In this document: piece after piece, positions 55,251 through 64,000 of the stretch
Layout: each line of letters opens with the position of its first letter
Position numbering within the stretch: position 1 is the stretch's first letter
Assembly (NCBI RefSeq): GCF_937873615.1
Contig: NZ_CALMYP010000052.1
Coordinates: 62,001 to 126,000 of the forward strand
Origin: an uncultured Paracoccus sp.
GTDB lineage: Bacteria > Pseudomonadota > Alphaproteobacteria > Rhodobacterales > Rhodobacteraceae
Direction of reading: 5' to 3'
DNA: 64,000 nt
Notes under the pieces: model-generated
Seen by the model: only the letters and a program-made list of their open reading frames with translations
What the model was told of the DNA's origin: nothing
Database searches by the model: none
Program-made: the position numbers and the translations under genes

Positions 55251-55921
55251 CTATCCCATCAGTTCCGACGCGTAATCGCCCGGGCTGGCCGGGAAGACGA
55301 CGGTCTTGTTGCCGTTCAGGAAGACCCGACGGAAGGCATGGGCGTGGATGGCGCGGGCCAGGACCTGCGCCCCGACATCTTCCGGCACATCGCGTCGGAC
55401 AGCACCTGCATATAGCGCGCCAGCACGACCAGTTCCGCGCCCGAGTTCTCGACCACCTCCATGATCGCGGCCTCGGCCTGGGGCTTGGTTTCGGGCGTGA
55501 CGCGGATATGGTGATAGGGGATATCCTCGTTCACCACCGGCTTCTGGTAATCGAGATGGTTGGAAATCACCGCCACGATCCGGATCGGCAGGGCCCCGAT
55601 GCGGCTGCGATACAGAAGATCGTTCAGGCAATGGCCGAAGCGACTGACCATGACCACCACCTTCATCTTGATGTCGCTGTCGTGGAAGGCATGCTCGATA
55701 TCGAAACGCGCGGCGATATCGGTGAAGGCATCCGACAGTTCCTCGCGCGTGGCCCCGGTTTCCGAGGTGAAGGACAGGCGCATGAAGAACATGCCGGTCT
55801 CGCGGTCGTTGAACTGGGCGGAATCGTCGATATTGCAGCCATTCTCGGTCAGGAAGGTCGAGACCGCAGCGACGATGCCGCGACCCGTCGGGCAGCAGAC
55901 CGTCAGGACATAGGTGTTCAT
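55251..55921 (-). pseudogene. purU: Formyltetrahydrofolate deformylase gene with internal deletion
   Basis: The frame from 55921 gives a normal PurU N-terminus: the ACT domain (LTVCCPTGRGIVAAVSTFL) and then the formyl-transferase part to RYMQVLSDAMCRKMSGR. At about 55367 it jumps: the next similarity, QVLARAIHAHAFRRVFLNGNK to the C-terminus, lies in another frame and ends at 55251. Roughly 70 codons are missing, including the catalytic Asn/His (IHHSFLP) and Asp (DEGPI) segments. The read frame therefore ends early at 55316. It is last in the sox operon, where PurU would release THF and formate. Confidence 0.85.
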
Positions 55922-55934
55922 GGGCAGGCTGCTG

Positions 55935-57344
<1,410 letters not shown>

Positions 57345-57905
57345 TCAGCCGCCCTCGACCGGCTCGGCGGCCAGTTCGCGGGCGCCGGTGATCAGGGTCT
57401 GGGCGACGAAGGATGCGAAACTGTTCCAGACATCCATGCGGAAGCGGCCCGGGGCGTCGTGCCAGATCACCACCGAGGCCCCGTCGAAGACCGTGCGCCG
57501 GCCCGCGCCCTCGGCAATGGTGGCGATGTCGCGCGGGCAGGCGATGGCCAGCAGTTCGGCGGCGCGGGGGCCGTCGATCAGCAGGCTGACCTCGCGCCCG
57601 GAGATCGAGGTGGCGCTGTGGGGATGGTCGTCATAGACCGCGCCAAGGGCGGCCAGCATCGCATCCACGCGGTCATGGGCCAGAACCAGCACCCATTCGT
57701 CGGGACCGAGGCAGAGCGCCTCCATCCCCTCGGTGCTGGCGCGATGGCCGATCCGGGTTGGCAGGTCCAGCCCCAAGGCACCGTTCAGCGCCGACAGATC
57801 GCCCCGCGCCCGAAGCGAGATCCGGCCCTGCGGCCCAAGGCTTTCGACGCGGACGGCGGCACTGTCGGCCAGCATGGCAGGGGTCAGCGAGGTGATGGTT
57901 TTCAT
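57345..57905 (-). CDS. soxG: Sarcosine oxidase, gamma subunit
   Basis: This 186-residue protein has the SoxG pattern: SLRARGDLSALNGALGL, CLGPDEWVLVLA, FRMDVWNSFASFVAQTL. It is the smallest of the large structural subunits and has a GcvT-like fold. Its start overlaps the soxA stop by ATGA (57902-57905), and its own stop is directly followed by the sdaA ATG. It is needed for assembly of the heterotetramer. Confidence 0.93.
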   Translation of the reverse strand: MKTITSLTPAMLADSAAVRVESLGPQGRISLRARGDLSALNGALGLDLPTRIGHRASTEGMEALCLGPDEWVLVLAHDRVDAMLAALGAVYDDHPHSATSISGREVSLLIDGPRAAELLAIACPRDIATIAEGAGRRTVFDGASVVIWHDAPGRFRMDVWNSFASFVAQTLITGARELAAEPVEGG

Positions 57906-60900
57906 GCGCTTTCTCCCCGGATCTTCAGGCGGGCGTTTTCGGGATCGACGAAGACCGTGCCGGTGATCGTGGCGGCAATGGTGCGGTCGGGCATGGGGAT
58001 ATGGACGGTCTCGCCCATGCGGTCATGCCCGCCCTCGATCAGAGCCAGCGCGATGGGGCGCTCGGTGGTGCCGATATCGTAGGACGAGGTCACATGCCCG
58101 ACCATCTTCATCGGGATCGGCTGATCCGGGTCGAAGACGATCTGCGCGCCTTCCTCCAGCTTGCTGCCATCCTTTGTCAGCAGCCCGACCAGTTGCTTGC
58201 GGCCCTCGGCGGTCAGGTCGGGGCGGGCGAGACCGCGCATGCCGACGAAATCGGGCTTCTTCTTGCCCACCGCCCAGCCCATGCCGGCATCATAGGGCGT
58301 GACCGTGCCGTCGGTATCCTGACCGACGATGATATAGCCCTTCTCGGCCCGCAGGACATGCATGGTTTCCGTGCCATAGGCGCAGATGTCATGGCGCTGC
58401 CCGGCCTGCCAGAGCGTTTCCCACAACTGCCGACCGTAAGGGGCGGGCACGTTTACCTCGAAACCCACCTCGCCGGTGAAGCTGATGCGGAAAAGCCGCG
58501 CCGGCAGCCCCGCGACCGTGCATTCGATGCAGGACATATGCGGGAAGGCGTCCTCGGTCAGGTCCACCCCTTCGACGAAAGGTTGCAGCAGCGTCGCGGC
58601 ATCGGGACCGTTCAGGGCGACGGTGGACCATTCCTCGGTCGTCGAAGTCAGCCAGACGTTCAGGTCGGGCCATTCGGTCTGGAGATAATCCTCCATCATG
58701 TTCATCACCCGCGCCGCGCCGCCGGTCGTGGTGGTGACATGGAAACGGTCCTGCGACAGCCGCCCGATGACGCCATCGTCACGGATGAAGCCGTCATCGC
58801 CCAGAAGCAGCCCATAGCGGCAGCGGCCCGGTGCAAGCTTGGTCCAGGGGTTGGTATACATGCGGTTCATGAATTCGACCGCATCCGGCCCCACCACCTC
58901 GATCTTGCCCAGCGTCGAGGCGTCGAAGATCCCGACGCTGGCCCGCACCGCCGCGCATTCGCGGCGGACGGCGGCGTCCATATCCTCGCCCGGTTTGGGG
59001 AAATAGCGCGCCCGCCGCCATTGCGCGACGTTTTCGAAGACCGCGCCATGTTCCTCGGCCCAGGGGTCGATCTGGGTCTTGCGCACCACCTCGAAATGAT
59101 CGCCACGATGATAGCCGGCGAAGGCACCGAAGCTGGTCGGCGTATAGGGCGGGCGGAAGGTGGTCAGCCCAACCTCGGGCTGGGGCTTGCCGAGCGCGTC
59201 GGCGGCGATGTTCAGCCCGTTGATATTCGACATCTTGCCCTGATCGGTCGCCATGCCATTGGTGGTATAGCGCTTCACATGCTCGATCGAGCGCATGCCC
59301 TCGCGCACCGCGAGCCGCAGATCCTTGGCGGTCACGTCGTTCTGGTAATCGACGAAGGCCTTGGCGCGGCCGGGATTCCGGTCGGTCGGCAATTCGCGCA
59401 TGGTGGTGCCGCTGCCGGACCGGTCGTGATCGACCGCATGGACCCCGCCCGCGCCTTCCACGCCAAGCGCCCGCAGCGCCGCGCGGGCCTGCTCAGTGCC
59501 GTCATTCAGCGCCGCCCCGATCCCCCAAAGCCCGCGCCCGGCGCCTGCGATCACGCAATCCTCGGGCGTGTCCTTGGGCAGGAAGGTGGTCAGATCGGCA
59601 TCCCATTGAAGGCTGCCCTTGGTATGCGAGAAGAGATGCAGCGAGGGCGTCCAGCCCCCTGACATCAGCAGGCAGTCGCAATAGATCCGCTGGCCCTCGC
59701 GGACCTGACCGCAATCGACCTCGTTCACGGTCACATGGGCGAGGCGCAACCGCCCGCCGGTCGCGGTGACGCTGTGGGACAGCCGGGTCTCGATCCCGCG
59801 CAGCCTTGCGGCAGAGAGCAGGTCCTCCGACACCTTCTCGCGCGTGTCGACGATCGCCTTGATCCGGGTGCCGGCATCGGCGAGGTCGAAGGCCGCATAC
59901 CAGGCGCTGTCATGGCTGGTGACGACCACGGCCTCGTCGCCGACGCGAACGCCGTAGCGGTTCAGATAGGTCTGGGCGGATCCTGCCAGCATTACCCCGG
60001 GGCGGTCATTGCCGTTGAAGATCAGGGGCTTTTCCAGCGCGCCCTGCGCCAGCACCACCTGCCGCGCCCTGACCCGCCACAGGCGTTCGCGCGGCAGATC
60101 GGCGGAAGGCGCCGCAAGATGGTCGGTCAGCTTCTGGACCAGCCCGATCATGTTCTGATGGTAATACCCGAATGCCGTGGTCCGGGTCATCACCCTGACG
60201 CCCGCCGCTTTCAGATGCTTGAGCGTCTGGGCCAGCCAGTCCCAGGCCTTCTGCCCGTCGATCACCGCCTGCGGTTCTGACAGCAGCGTGCCGCCGGCCT
60301 CGGCATTCTCGTCGACGATCGCCACCGAAAGGCCCCGCCCGGCGGCCTCGACCGCCGCCGCCAGACCCGCCGGGCCGGCGCCCACGATCAGCAGGTCGCA
60401 ATGCAGATAGCGCGAGGCGTAATGATCGGGGTCTTCCTCGGCCGGCGCGACGCCAAGGCCCGCCGCCGCGCGGATGAAGGGCTCATAGACCTTGTGCCAG
60501 AAGCTCTGCGGCCATTTGAAGGTCTTGTAATAGAACCCGGCTGAAAACAGCATGTAAGCGGCATCGTTCACCGCGCCGATATCGAAGCGCAGGCTGGGAT
60601 ATTTGTTCTGCGATGTGGTCTGCAGCCCCTCCCATACCTCCTGCATGGTGGCGCGGGTATTGGGTTCGAACCGGCCCGGACCGCGACGGGTGCCGATCAG
60701 GGCGTTCGGTTCCTCGGACCCCGCCGAGACCGGGCCGCGCGGGCGGTGATACTTGAACGAGCGCCCCATCAGATGCACGCCATTGGCCAGCAGGGCCGAG
60801 GCCACGGTATCGCCCGCCAGCCCGTGATAGGCAGCGCCGTCGAAGGTGAAGCCGACCGGACGGGCGGCATCGACACGGCCCTTGCCCGGAACGCGATAGC

Positions 60901-60907
60901 GGCTCAT
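57902..60907 (-). CDS. soxA: Sarcosine oxidase, alpha subunit
   Basis: This 1001-residue subunit has four parts: an N-terminal ferredoxin-like segment (HLMGRSFKYHRPRGPVSAGS), an NAD-binding Rossmann region with VGAGPAGLAAAVEAAGRG near 175, a central oxidoreductase domain, and a GcvT-like THF-binding domain from about 620 (GKIEVVGPDAVEFMNRMYTN) to the C-terminus. This is the standard SoxA layout. The THF domain captures formaldehyde as 5,10-methylene-THF. It overlaps soxD and soxG by 4 bp each. Confidence 0.96.
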   Translation of the reverse strand: MSRYRVPGKGRVDAARPVGFTFDGAAYHGLAGDTVASALLANGVHLMGRSFKYHRPRGPVSAGSEEPNALIGTRRGPGRFEPNTRATMQEVWEGLQTTSQNKYPSLRFDIGAVNDAAYMLFSAGFYYKTFKWPQSFWHKVYEPFIRAAAGLGVAPAEEDPDHYASRYLHCDLLIVGAGPAGLAAAVEAAGRGLSVAIVDENAEAGGTLLSEPQAVIDGQKAWDWLAQTLKHLKAAGVRVMTRTTAFGYYHQNMIGLVQKLTDHLAAPSADLPRERLWRVRARQVVLAQGALEKPLIFNGNDRPGVMLAGSAQTYLNRYGVRVGDEAVVVTSHDSAWYAAFDLADAGTRIKAIVDTREKVSEDLLSAARLRGIETRLSHSVTATGGRLRLAHVTVNEVDCGQVREGQRIYCDCLLMSGGWTPSLHLFSHTKGSLQWDADLTTFLPKDTPEDCVIAGAGRGLWGIGAALNDGTEQARAALRALGVEGAGGVHAVDHDRSGSGTTMRELPTDRNPGRAKAFVDYQNDVTAKDLRLAVREGMRSIEHVKRYTTNGMATDQGKMSNINGLNIAADALGKPQPEVGLTTFRPPYTPTSFGAFAGYHRGDHFEVVRKTQIDPWAEEHGAVFENVAQWRRARYFPKPGEDMDAAVRRECAAVRASVGIFDASTLGKIEVVGPDAVEFMNRMYTNPWTKLAPGRCRYGLLLGDDGFIRDDGVIGRLSQDRFHVTTTTGGAARVMNMMEDYLQTEWPDLNVWLTSTTEEWSTVALNGPDAATLLQPFVEGVDLTEDAFPHMSCIECTVAGLPARLFRISFTGEVGFEVNVPAPYGRQLWETLWQAGQRHDICAYGTETMHVLRAEKGYIIVGQDTDGTVTPYDAGMGWAVGKKKPDFVGMRGLARPDLTAEGRKQLVGLLTKDGSKLEEGAQIVFDPDQPIPMKMVGHVTSSYDIGTTERPIALALIEGGHDRMGETVHIPMPDRTIAATITGTVFVDPENARLKIRGESA

Positions 60908-61203
60908 GCGCGACCCTCCAGTTCAGACAGATCGGGGCGCGGCTCGCCCGCCTTGTAGGTGGTCAGGAAGCGGTCGCTGACGGTGTCGCGCACGGCGTTG
61001 AAATAGCGCCCGCAGCCGTGGAAATGCCGCCAGCGTTCGAAATGCGGGCCGCGGACGTTTTCGCGGATGAACAGGAATTCTTCCCATTCCGCGTCGGTCT
61101 GGTCCGAGGGCGTCCGGGCGCGGACGATATGGGCCTGACCGGCATAGGTGAATTCCGCCTCGGGCAGGGTCTCGTCGCAATAGGGGCAATGGATCAGAAG
61201 CAT
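60904..61203 (-). CDS. soxD: Sarcosine oxidase, delta subunit
   Basis: This 99-residue Zn-binding subunit has CPYCDET near the N-terminus and a C-terminal His/Cys pair in HFHGCGRYFNAVRD. The rest contains HIVRARTP and the FLFIRENVRGPHFERWRH segment. The ATG at 61203 fits the family length. A longer open frame to 61461 is a shadow over soxB. It lies 11 bp after soxB and overlaps soxA. Confidence 0.94.
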   Translation of the reverse strand: MLLIHCPYCDETLPEAEFTYAGQAHIVRARTPSDQTDAEWEEFLFIRENVRGPHFERWRHFHGCGRYFNAVRDTVSDRFLTTYKAGEPRPDLSELEGRA

Positions 61204-61214
61204 GGGCGGGGTCC

Positions 61215-62468
61215 TCAATGGGCGACGGCGGCGGCGGCGGCCTCGTCGATCAGGCGGCCGGTACGGAAGCGCTCCATGGTGAAGGGCGCGTTGATCGGGT
61301 GGGGCTCGTCCTTGGCGATGGTCCAGGCGAAGGTGTGGGCCGCGCCCGGCGTGGCCTTGAAGCCGCCCGTCCCCCAGCCGCAATTGACGTAAAGCCCCGC
61401 CACCGGGGTTTTCGAGATGATGGCCGAACGATCCGGCGTCACATCGACGATCCCGCCCCATTTGCGCAGCATCCGCATCCGGTTGAAGATCGGGAAGATC
61501 TCGCAGATCGCCGCGACGGTATGTTCGATCAGCGGCAACCCGCCGCGCTGGCTGTAGCTGGTATATTGGTCGGTGCCCGATCCGATCACCAACTCGCCCT
61601 TGTCGGACTGGCTGATATAGGCGTGGACGGTGTTCGACATGACCACGCAGGGGAAGACCGGCTTCACCGGCTCGCTGACAAGCGCCTGCAGGGGATAGCT
61701 TTCCAGCGGCAGGCGCACATCGGCGGTCTGCATCACCACCGAGGTATGCCCGGCCGCCGAAACCCCGACCTTCTTCGCCCTGATGAAGCCTTTGCCGGTC
61801 TCAACCCCCGCAACCGAGCCGTCGGGATTGCGCCGGATCGCCGTCACCGGGCAGTTCTGGATGATATCGACGCCCCGCGCCGCCGCACCCCGCGCATAGC
61901 CCCAGGCCACCGCGTCATGGCGCGCGGTGCCGGCGCGTTCCTGCAGCGCGCCGCCCAAGACCGGATGGCGGGCATCGGGCGCGATGTTCAGGGGCGGGCA
62001 ATAGGCCTTGCATTCCGCAGGCGTCAGCCAGCGATTGTCGACGCCGTTCAGCCGGTTGGCGTGGATATGGCGGGTGAAGCTTTGCACGTCATGGACATTA
62101 TGGGCCAGCATCAGCACGCCGCGCCGGGAATACATGACGTTGTAGTTCAGCTCCTGACTCAGCCCCTCCCACAGATCGACGGAATGATCGTAAAGCCGCG
62201 CGCTTTCGTCATAGAGATAGTTCGAGCGGATGATGGTGGTATTGCGTCCGGTATTGCCGCCGCCGAGCCAGCCCTTCTCGATCACCGCGATATTGGTGAT
62301 GCCGTGTTCCTTGGCCAGATAATAGGCCGCGCCGAGGCCATGGCCGCCGGCACCGACGATGATCACATCGTATTCCGCCTTGGGCTGGCTGTCCGGCCAT
62401 TGTTCGGTCCAGTTCCTGTTGCCGGTAACGGCATTGGTCAGCAGGCTGAGGGCATTGAAGCGGGTCAT
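61215..62468 (-). CDS. soxB: Sarcosine oxidase, beta subunit
   Basis: This 417-residue catalytic flavoprotein has an FAD-binding GxGxxG region, VIIVGAGGHGLGAAYYLAKE, near the N-terminus. A His in TARHDAVAWGYARGAA corresponds to the covalent FMN attachment region. The C-terminus holds GLYVNCGWGTGGFKATPG. It oxidises sarcosine to glycine with release of H2O2. It is the first gene of the operon and is divergent from the GlxA-family regulator. Confidence 0.96.
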   Translation of the reverse strand: MTRFNALSLLTNAVTGNRNWTEQWPDSQPKAEYDVIIVGAGGHGLGAAYYLAKEHGITNIAVIEKGWLGGGNTGRNTTIIRSNYLYDESARLYDHSVDLWEGLSQELNYNVMYSRRGVLMLAHNVHDVQSFTRHIHANRLNGVDNRWLTPAECKAYCPPLNIAPDARHPVLGGALQERAGTARHDAVAWGYARGAAARGVDIIQNCPVTAIRRNPDGSVAGVETGKGFIRAKKVGVSAAGHTSVVMQTADVRLPLESYPLQALVSEPVKPVFPCVVMSNTVHAYISQSDKGELVIGSGTDQYTSYSQRGGLPLIEHTVAAICEIFPIFNRMRMLRKWGGIVDVTPDRSAIISKTPVAGLYVNCGWGTGGFKATPGAAHTFAWTIAKDEPHPINAPFTMERFRTGRLIDEAAAAAVAH

Positions 62469-62539
62469 GGCGGCTTTCCCGGAATCCGAAGGCTCAATCC
62501 GATCAGAATGCCCGAGAGGTCATCGGCGCACATGGATAT

Positions 62540-62577
62540 TTGCGCCAAATTCATGTTATGATTGCGCCATGAACATG
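62540..62577 (+). promoter_or_regulatory. Two direct repeats, probable AraC-type operator between soxB and the GlxA gene
   Basis: The element TTGCGCCAnnnnCATG occurs twice at 62540-62555 and 62562-62577, offset by exactly 22 bp (two helical turns) in the same orientation. Each half-site has two conserved blocks, as expected for the two HTH motifs of an AraC-type domain. The site lies 72 to 109 bp upstream of the soxB start, a good activating position, and overlaps the start of the regulator gene itself. Confidence 0.65.
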
Positions 62578-63594
62578 CGTCCGCAAAGCCCTTCCCCCAG
62601 CCTGCGCGTCGGCTTCCTGCTGGCGCCGCGATTCACGCTGTCGGCCTTCGGGAATTTCGTCGACGTGCTGCGCCTCGCCGCCGACGAGGGCGACCGCTCG
62701 CGCCCGATCCGCTGCTCATGGAGCGTTCTCGGCGCGACCTGGGAACCGGTGCGCTCCAGCTGCGGGATCGCCATCGCGCCCGGTGAGAAGCTGGGCGATC
62801 CGAGCCGCTTCGACTATATCGTCGTGGTCGGCGGGCTGGTCGGCGAGACCGAGCATCCGGCGCCCGAATATATCCGCTTCCTGCATCGCGCGGCTGCCGC
62901 CGGGGTGCCCTTGATCGGCGTCTGCACCGGGGTTTTCGTGCTGCACCGCGCCGGGCTGATGGACGGCTATCGCTGCTGCGTCAGCTGGTTTCACCATGAC
63001 GATTTTCTGGAACAGTTCGACGGGCTGCGGCCGATCTCGGATCGTATCTTCGTCGTCGACCGCGACCGGCTGACCTGTTCGGGCGGGGCCAGTTCGGCCC
63101 ATCTGGCGGCCTATCTTGTGGACCGCCATATCGGCCGGGCGGCGGCGCAGAAATCGCTGCATATCATGATCATCGACGAGGCCATGGCCGCCGACGATCC
63201 ACAGCCCGGCCTGCCGCTGGGGTTGAAGACCACGGACCCGCTGGTTCGCCGCGCGCTGCTGATCCTGCAACAGAACATGGAGGCCCCGCCCGGCGTGGCC
63301 GAGGTGGCGGTTCAATTGGGCGTCAGCCGACGCAAGCTGGAACGGCATTTCGCCGCCTCGCTCGGGGTTTCGCCGTCAGAGGCTTTTCTGCAGGTGCGGC
63401 TGGCGCAGGTCGAGATGTTGCTCACCCGCTCGGACCGGACAGTCAGCCGGATCGCCGCCGAAACCGGTTTCTGCGATGCCTCGCATCTGATCCGCGCCTT
63501 TCGGGAACGGACCGGCACCACGCCCGAGGTCTGGCGGCAAGCCGTCCTGGACAAACAGGGGTCAGGGCAGGGACCATCATTCATGCTGCGATGA
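62569..63594 (+). CDS. GlxA-family (DJ-1/PfpI plus AraC HTH) transcriptional regulator
   Basis: This 341-residue protein has an N-terminal DJ-1/GATase1-like domain (about 15-190, with GVCTGVFVLHRAGLMDG and SGGASSAHLAAYLVDR) and a C-terminal AraC DNA-binding domain (about 235-325: VAEVAVQLGVSRRKLERHF, RIAAETGFCDASHLIRAFRE). GbdR and SouR, which activate betaine/sarcosine genes in Pseudomonas, have the same architecture. Divergence from soxB suggests that it controls the sox operon. No ribosome site is clear before 62569 or 62575. Confidence 0.9.
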   Translation: MNMRPQSPSPSLRVGFLLAPRFTLSAFGNFVDVLRLAADEGDRSRPIRCSWSVLGATWEPVRSSCGIAIAPGEKLGDPSRFDYIVVVGGLVGETEHPAPEYIRFLHRAAAAGVPLIGVCTGVFVLHRAGLMDGYRCCVSWFHHDDFLEQFDGLRPISDRIFVVDRDRLTCSGGASSAHLAAYLVDRHIGRAAAQKSLHIMIIDEAMAADDPQPGLPLGLKTTDPLVRRALLILQQNMEAPPGVAEVAVQLGVSRRKLERHFAASLGVSPSEAFLQVRLAQVEMLLTRSDRTVSRIAAETGFCDASHLIRAFRERTGTTPEVWRQAVLDKQGSGQGPSFMLR

Positions 63595-63643
63595 CGTAGC
63601 CACAAGCATATCCACCTTTGGCGGTTGGTCTCGTGGCAGAGGC

Positions 63644-63763
63644 TCATGCCACCCTCATGCGGCATGTCCTTGGCAATCTTTCCGCGACCAGGTGGCGATT
63701 GATCTTGGCCAGCAGGCCATTGCCGCGCCATCGGTAGAAATGGGAACGCCCGGTCCCGGTCAT
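63644..63763 (-). pseudogene. Possible IS5-type transposase remnant
   Basis: A 39-codon minus-strand frame reads MTGTGRSHFYRWRGNGLL and then AKINRHLV, similar to the internal W-R-x-x-G-L-x-x-x-I-N region of IS5-family DDE transposases. Nothing upstream or downstream continues the enzyme. It is next to a 14-bp inverted repeat. I treat it as a decayed fragment, with limited certainty. Confidence 0.4.
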
Positions 63764-63764
63764 C

Positions 63765-63821
63765 GTGATTCCGTTCAGCCTCACACCTGAACGGAATCAC
63801 AACCTGCTGAATTAATTCAGC
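63765..63821. repeat. 14-bp inverted repeat and 16-bp palindrome
   Basis: GTGATTCCGTTCAG (63765-63778) and its exact reverse complement (63787-63800) are separated by 8 nt. A second symmetric unit, GCTGAATTAATTCAGC, lies at 63806-63821. They sit between the DUF1127 gene end and the possible transposase fragment. They could be a transcription stop for the DUF1127 gene, though without a T-run, or the ends of a lost mobile element. Confidence 0.5.
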
Positions 63822-63839
63822 TTGTATCCGATCAGGCGC

Positions 63840-64000
63840 TCAGATCCAGGCCTTGTCACGAAACACGTAATAGGGGATCTGATCGCGGGTGATACCCAGC
63901 TTTGCAAGCTCGGCGTCGGACTTGCTATACAGGGCCTGAACCTGATTTGCGCGCGACTGCGCTTCCATCACAAGTGTGAACCATTCGCCAATACGGGTGA
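63840..64000 (-). CDS. DUF1127 small protein, N-terminus outside the window
   Basis: The minus-strand frame enters from the window edge and gives 52 residues to the TGA at 63840. They include IGEWFTLVMEAQSRANQVQ, LYSKSDAELAKLGITRDQI and FRDKAWI. This is the DUF1127 pattern: R-h-x-E-W, a helix, then L-x-x-L-G-I-x-R-x-x-I. Only about 18 residues should be missing. DUF1127 proteins are small, Arg-rich and often linked to sRNA metabolism in Rhodobacter (CcaF1). Confidence 0.8.
   Translation of the reverse strand, partial: TRIGEWFTLVMEAQSRANQVQALYSKSDAELAKLGITRDQIPYYVFRDKAWI

Noticed and set aside
55251-55631. The 126-codon minus-strand frame as an independent gene.
   Set aside because: Only its last 38 codons have meaning, as the displaced C-terminus of purU. 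The rest is a shifted reading of the intact part of purU.

Overview
The window is a 64 kb, high-GC, gene-dense piece of an alphaproteobacterial chromosome. Several markers point to Rhodobacteraceae, probably Paracoccus or a near relative: a class I lysyl-tRNA synthetase, the DUF6456/DUF6477 pair, a GT14/DUF5928 glycosyltransferase, an IalB-like protein, a proton-translocating PntA/PntB pair with an undivided alpha subunit, and a heterotetrameric sarcosine oxidase operon. The genus is an inference. There is no rRNA, CRISPR array or complete mobile element. I found one tRNA gene, tRNA-Leu(CAA).

Layout. 0-3.7 kb: the end of a GT2 glycosyltransferase, then DUF983, Nudix hydrolase and PBP4-type carboxypeptidase genes coupled by ATGA overlaps, then a convergent TerB-like gene. 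3.7-7.8 kb: class I LysRS and a phage-tailspike-like beta-helix protein. 8.0-19.3 kb: an acetate block on one strand, consisting of acs, DUF485-actP, DUF4212-symporter, a cNMP/CBS/DUF294 protein, a small membrane protein, a stand-alone receiver, and a membrane sensor-like protein fused to a DEDDh exonuclease. 19.3-22.2 kb: a sulfotransferase divergent from the GT14/DUF5928 protein, then a HIT hydrolase. 22.5-25.4 kb: four uncharacterised envelope proteins. 25.6-37.9 kb: mprF, gdhA, hrpB, YcjX and its DUF697 partner, ppx/gppA, rlmE and a formylglycine-generating enzyme.

37.9-38.9 kb is a scarred patch around tRNA-Leu. It holds an arylsulfatase fossil and two divergent genes, flavodoxin and HxlR, that have both lost their 5' ends. 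38.9-44 kb: lipA, a GNAT gene, DUF6456, DUF6477, a HerA-like ATPase, and an intergenic region with two candidate small RNAs. 44.2-52.7 kb: ialB-like, a PlsC-like acyltransferase, pepN, an alanine-rich anchored protein and pntAB. 52.8-55.2 kb: an NmlR-like MerR regulator with a CMD-family gene, then gnd. 55.2-62.5 kb: the operon soxB-soxD-soxA-soxG-sdaA-purU on the minus strand, with purU inactivated by a deletion. 62.5-64 kb: a divergent GlxA-family regulator, a possible IS remnant and the end of a DUF1127 gene.

Two metabolic themes stand out. The first is acetate scavenging: activation by Acs, uptake by two sodium:solute symporters, and a group of putative sensory proteins. The second is methylated-amine and C1 catabolism: sarcosine is oxidised to glycine and methylene-THF, with serine deaminated by SdaA. 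The associated PurU step, formyl-THF to formate, appears lost. The least understood candidates are the sensor/exonuclease fusion beside the receiver protein, the three coupled envelope proteins with their convergent polytopic partner, and the small-RNA pair.
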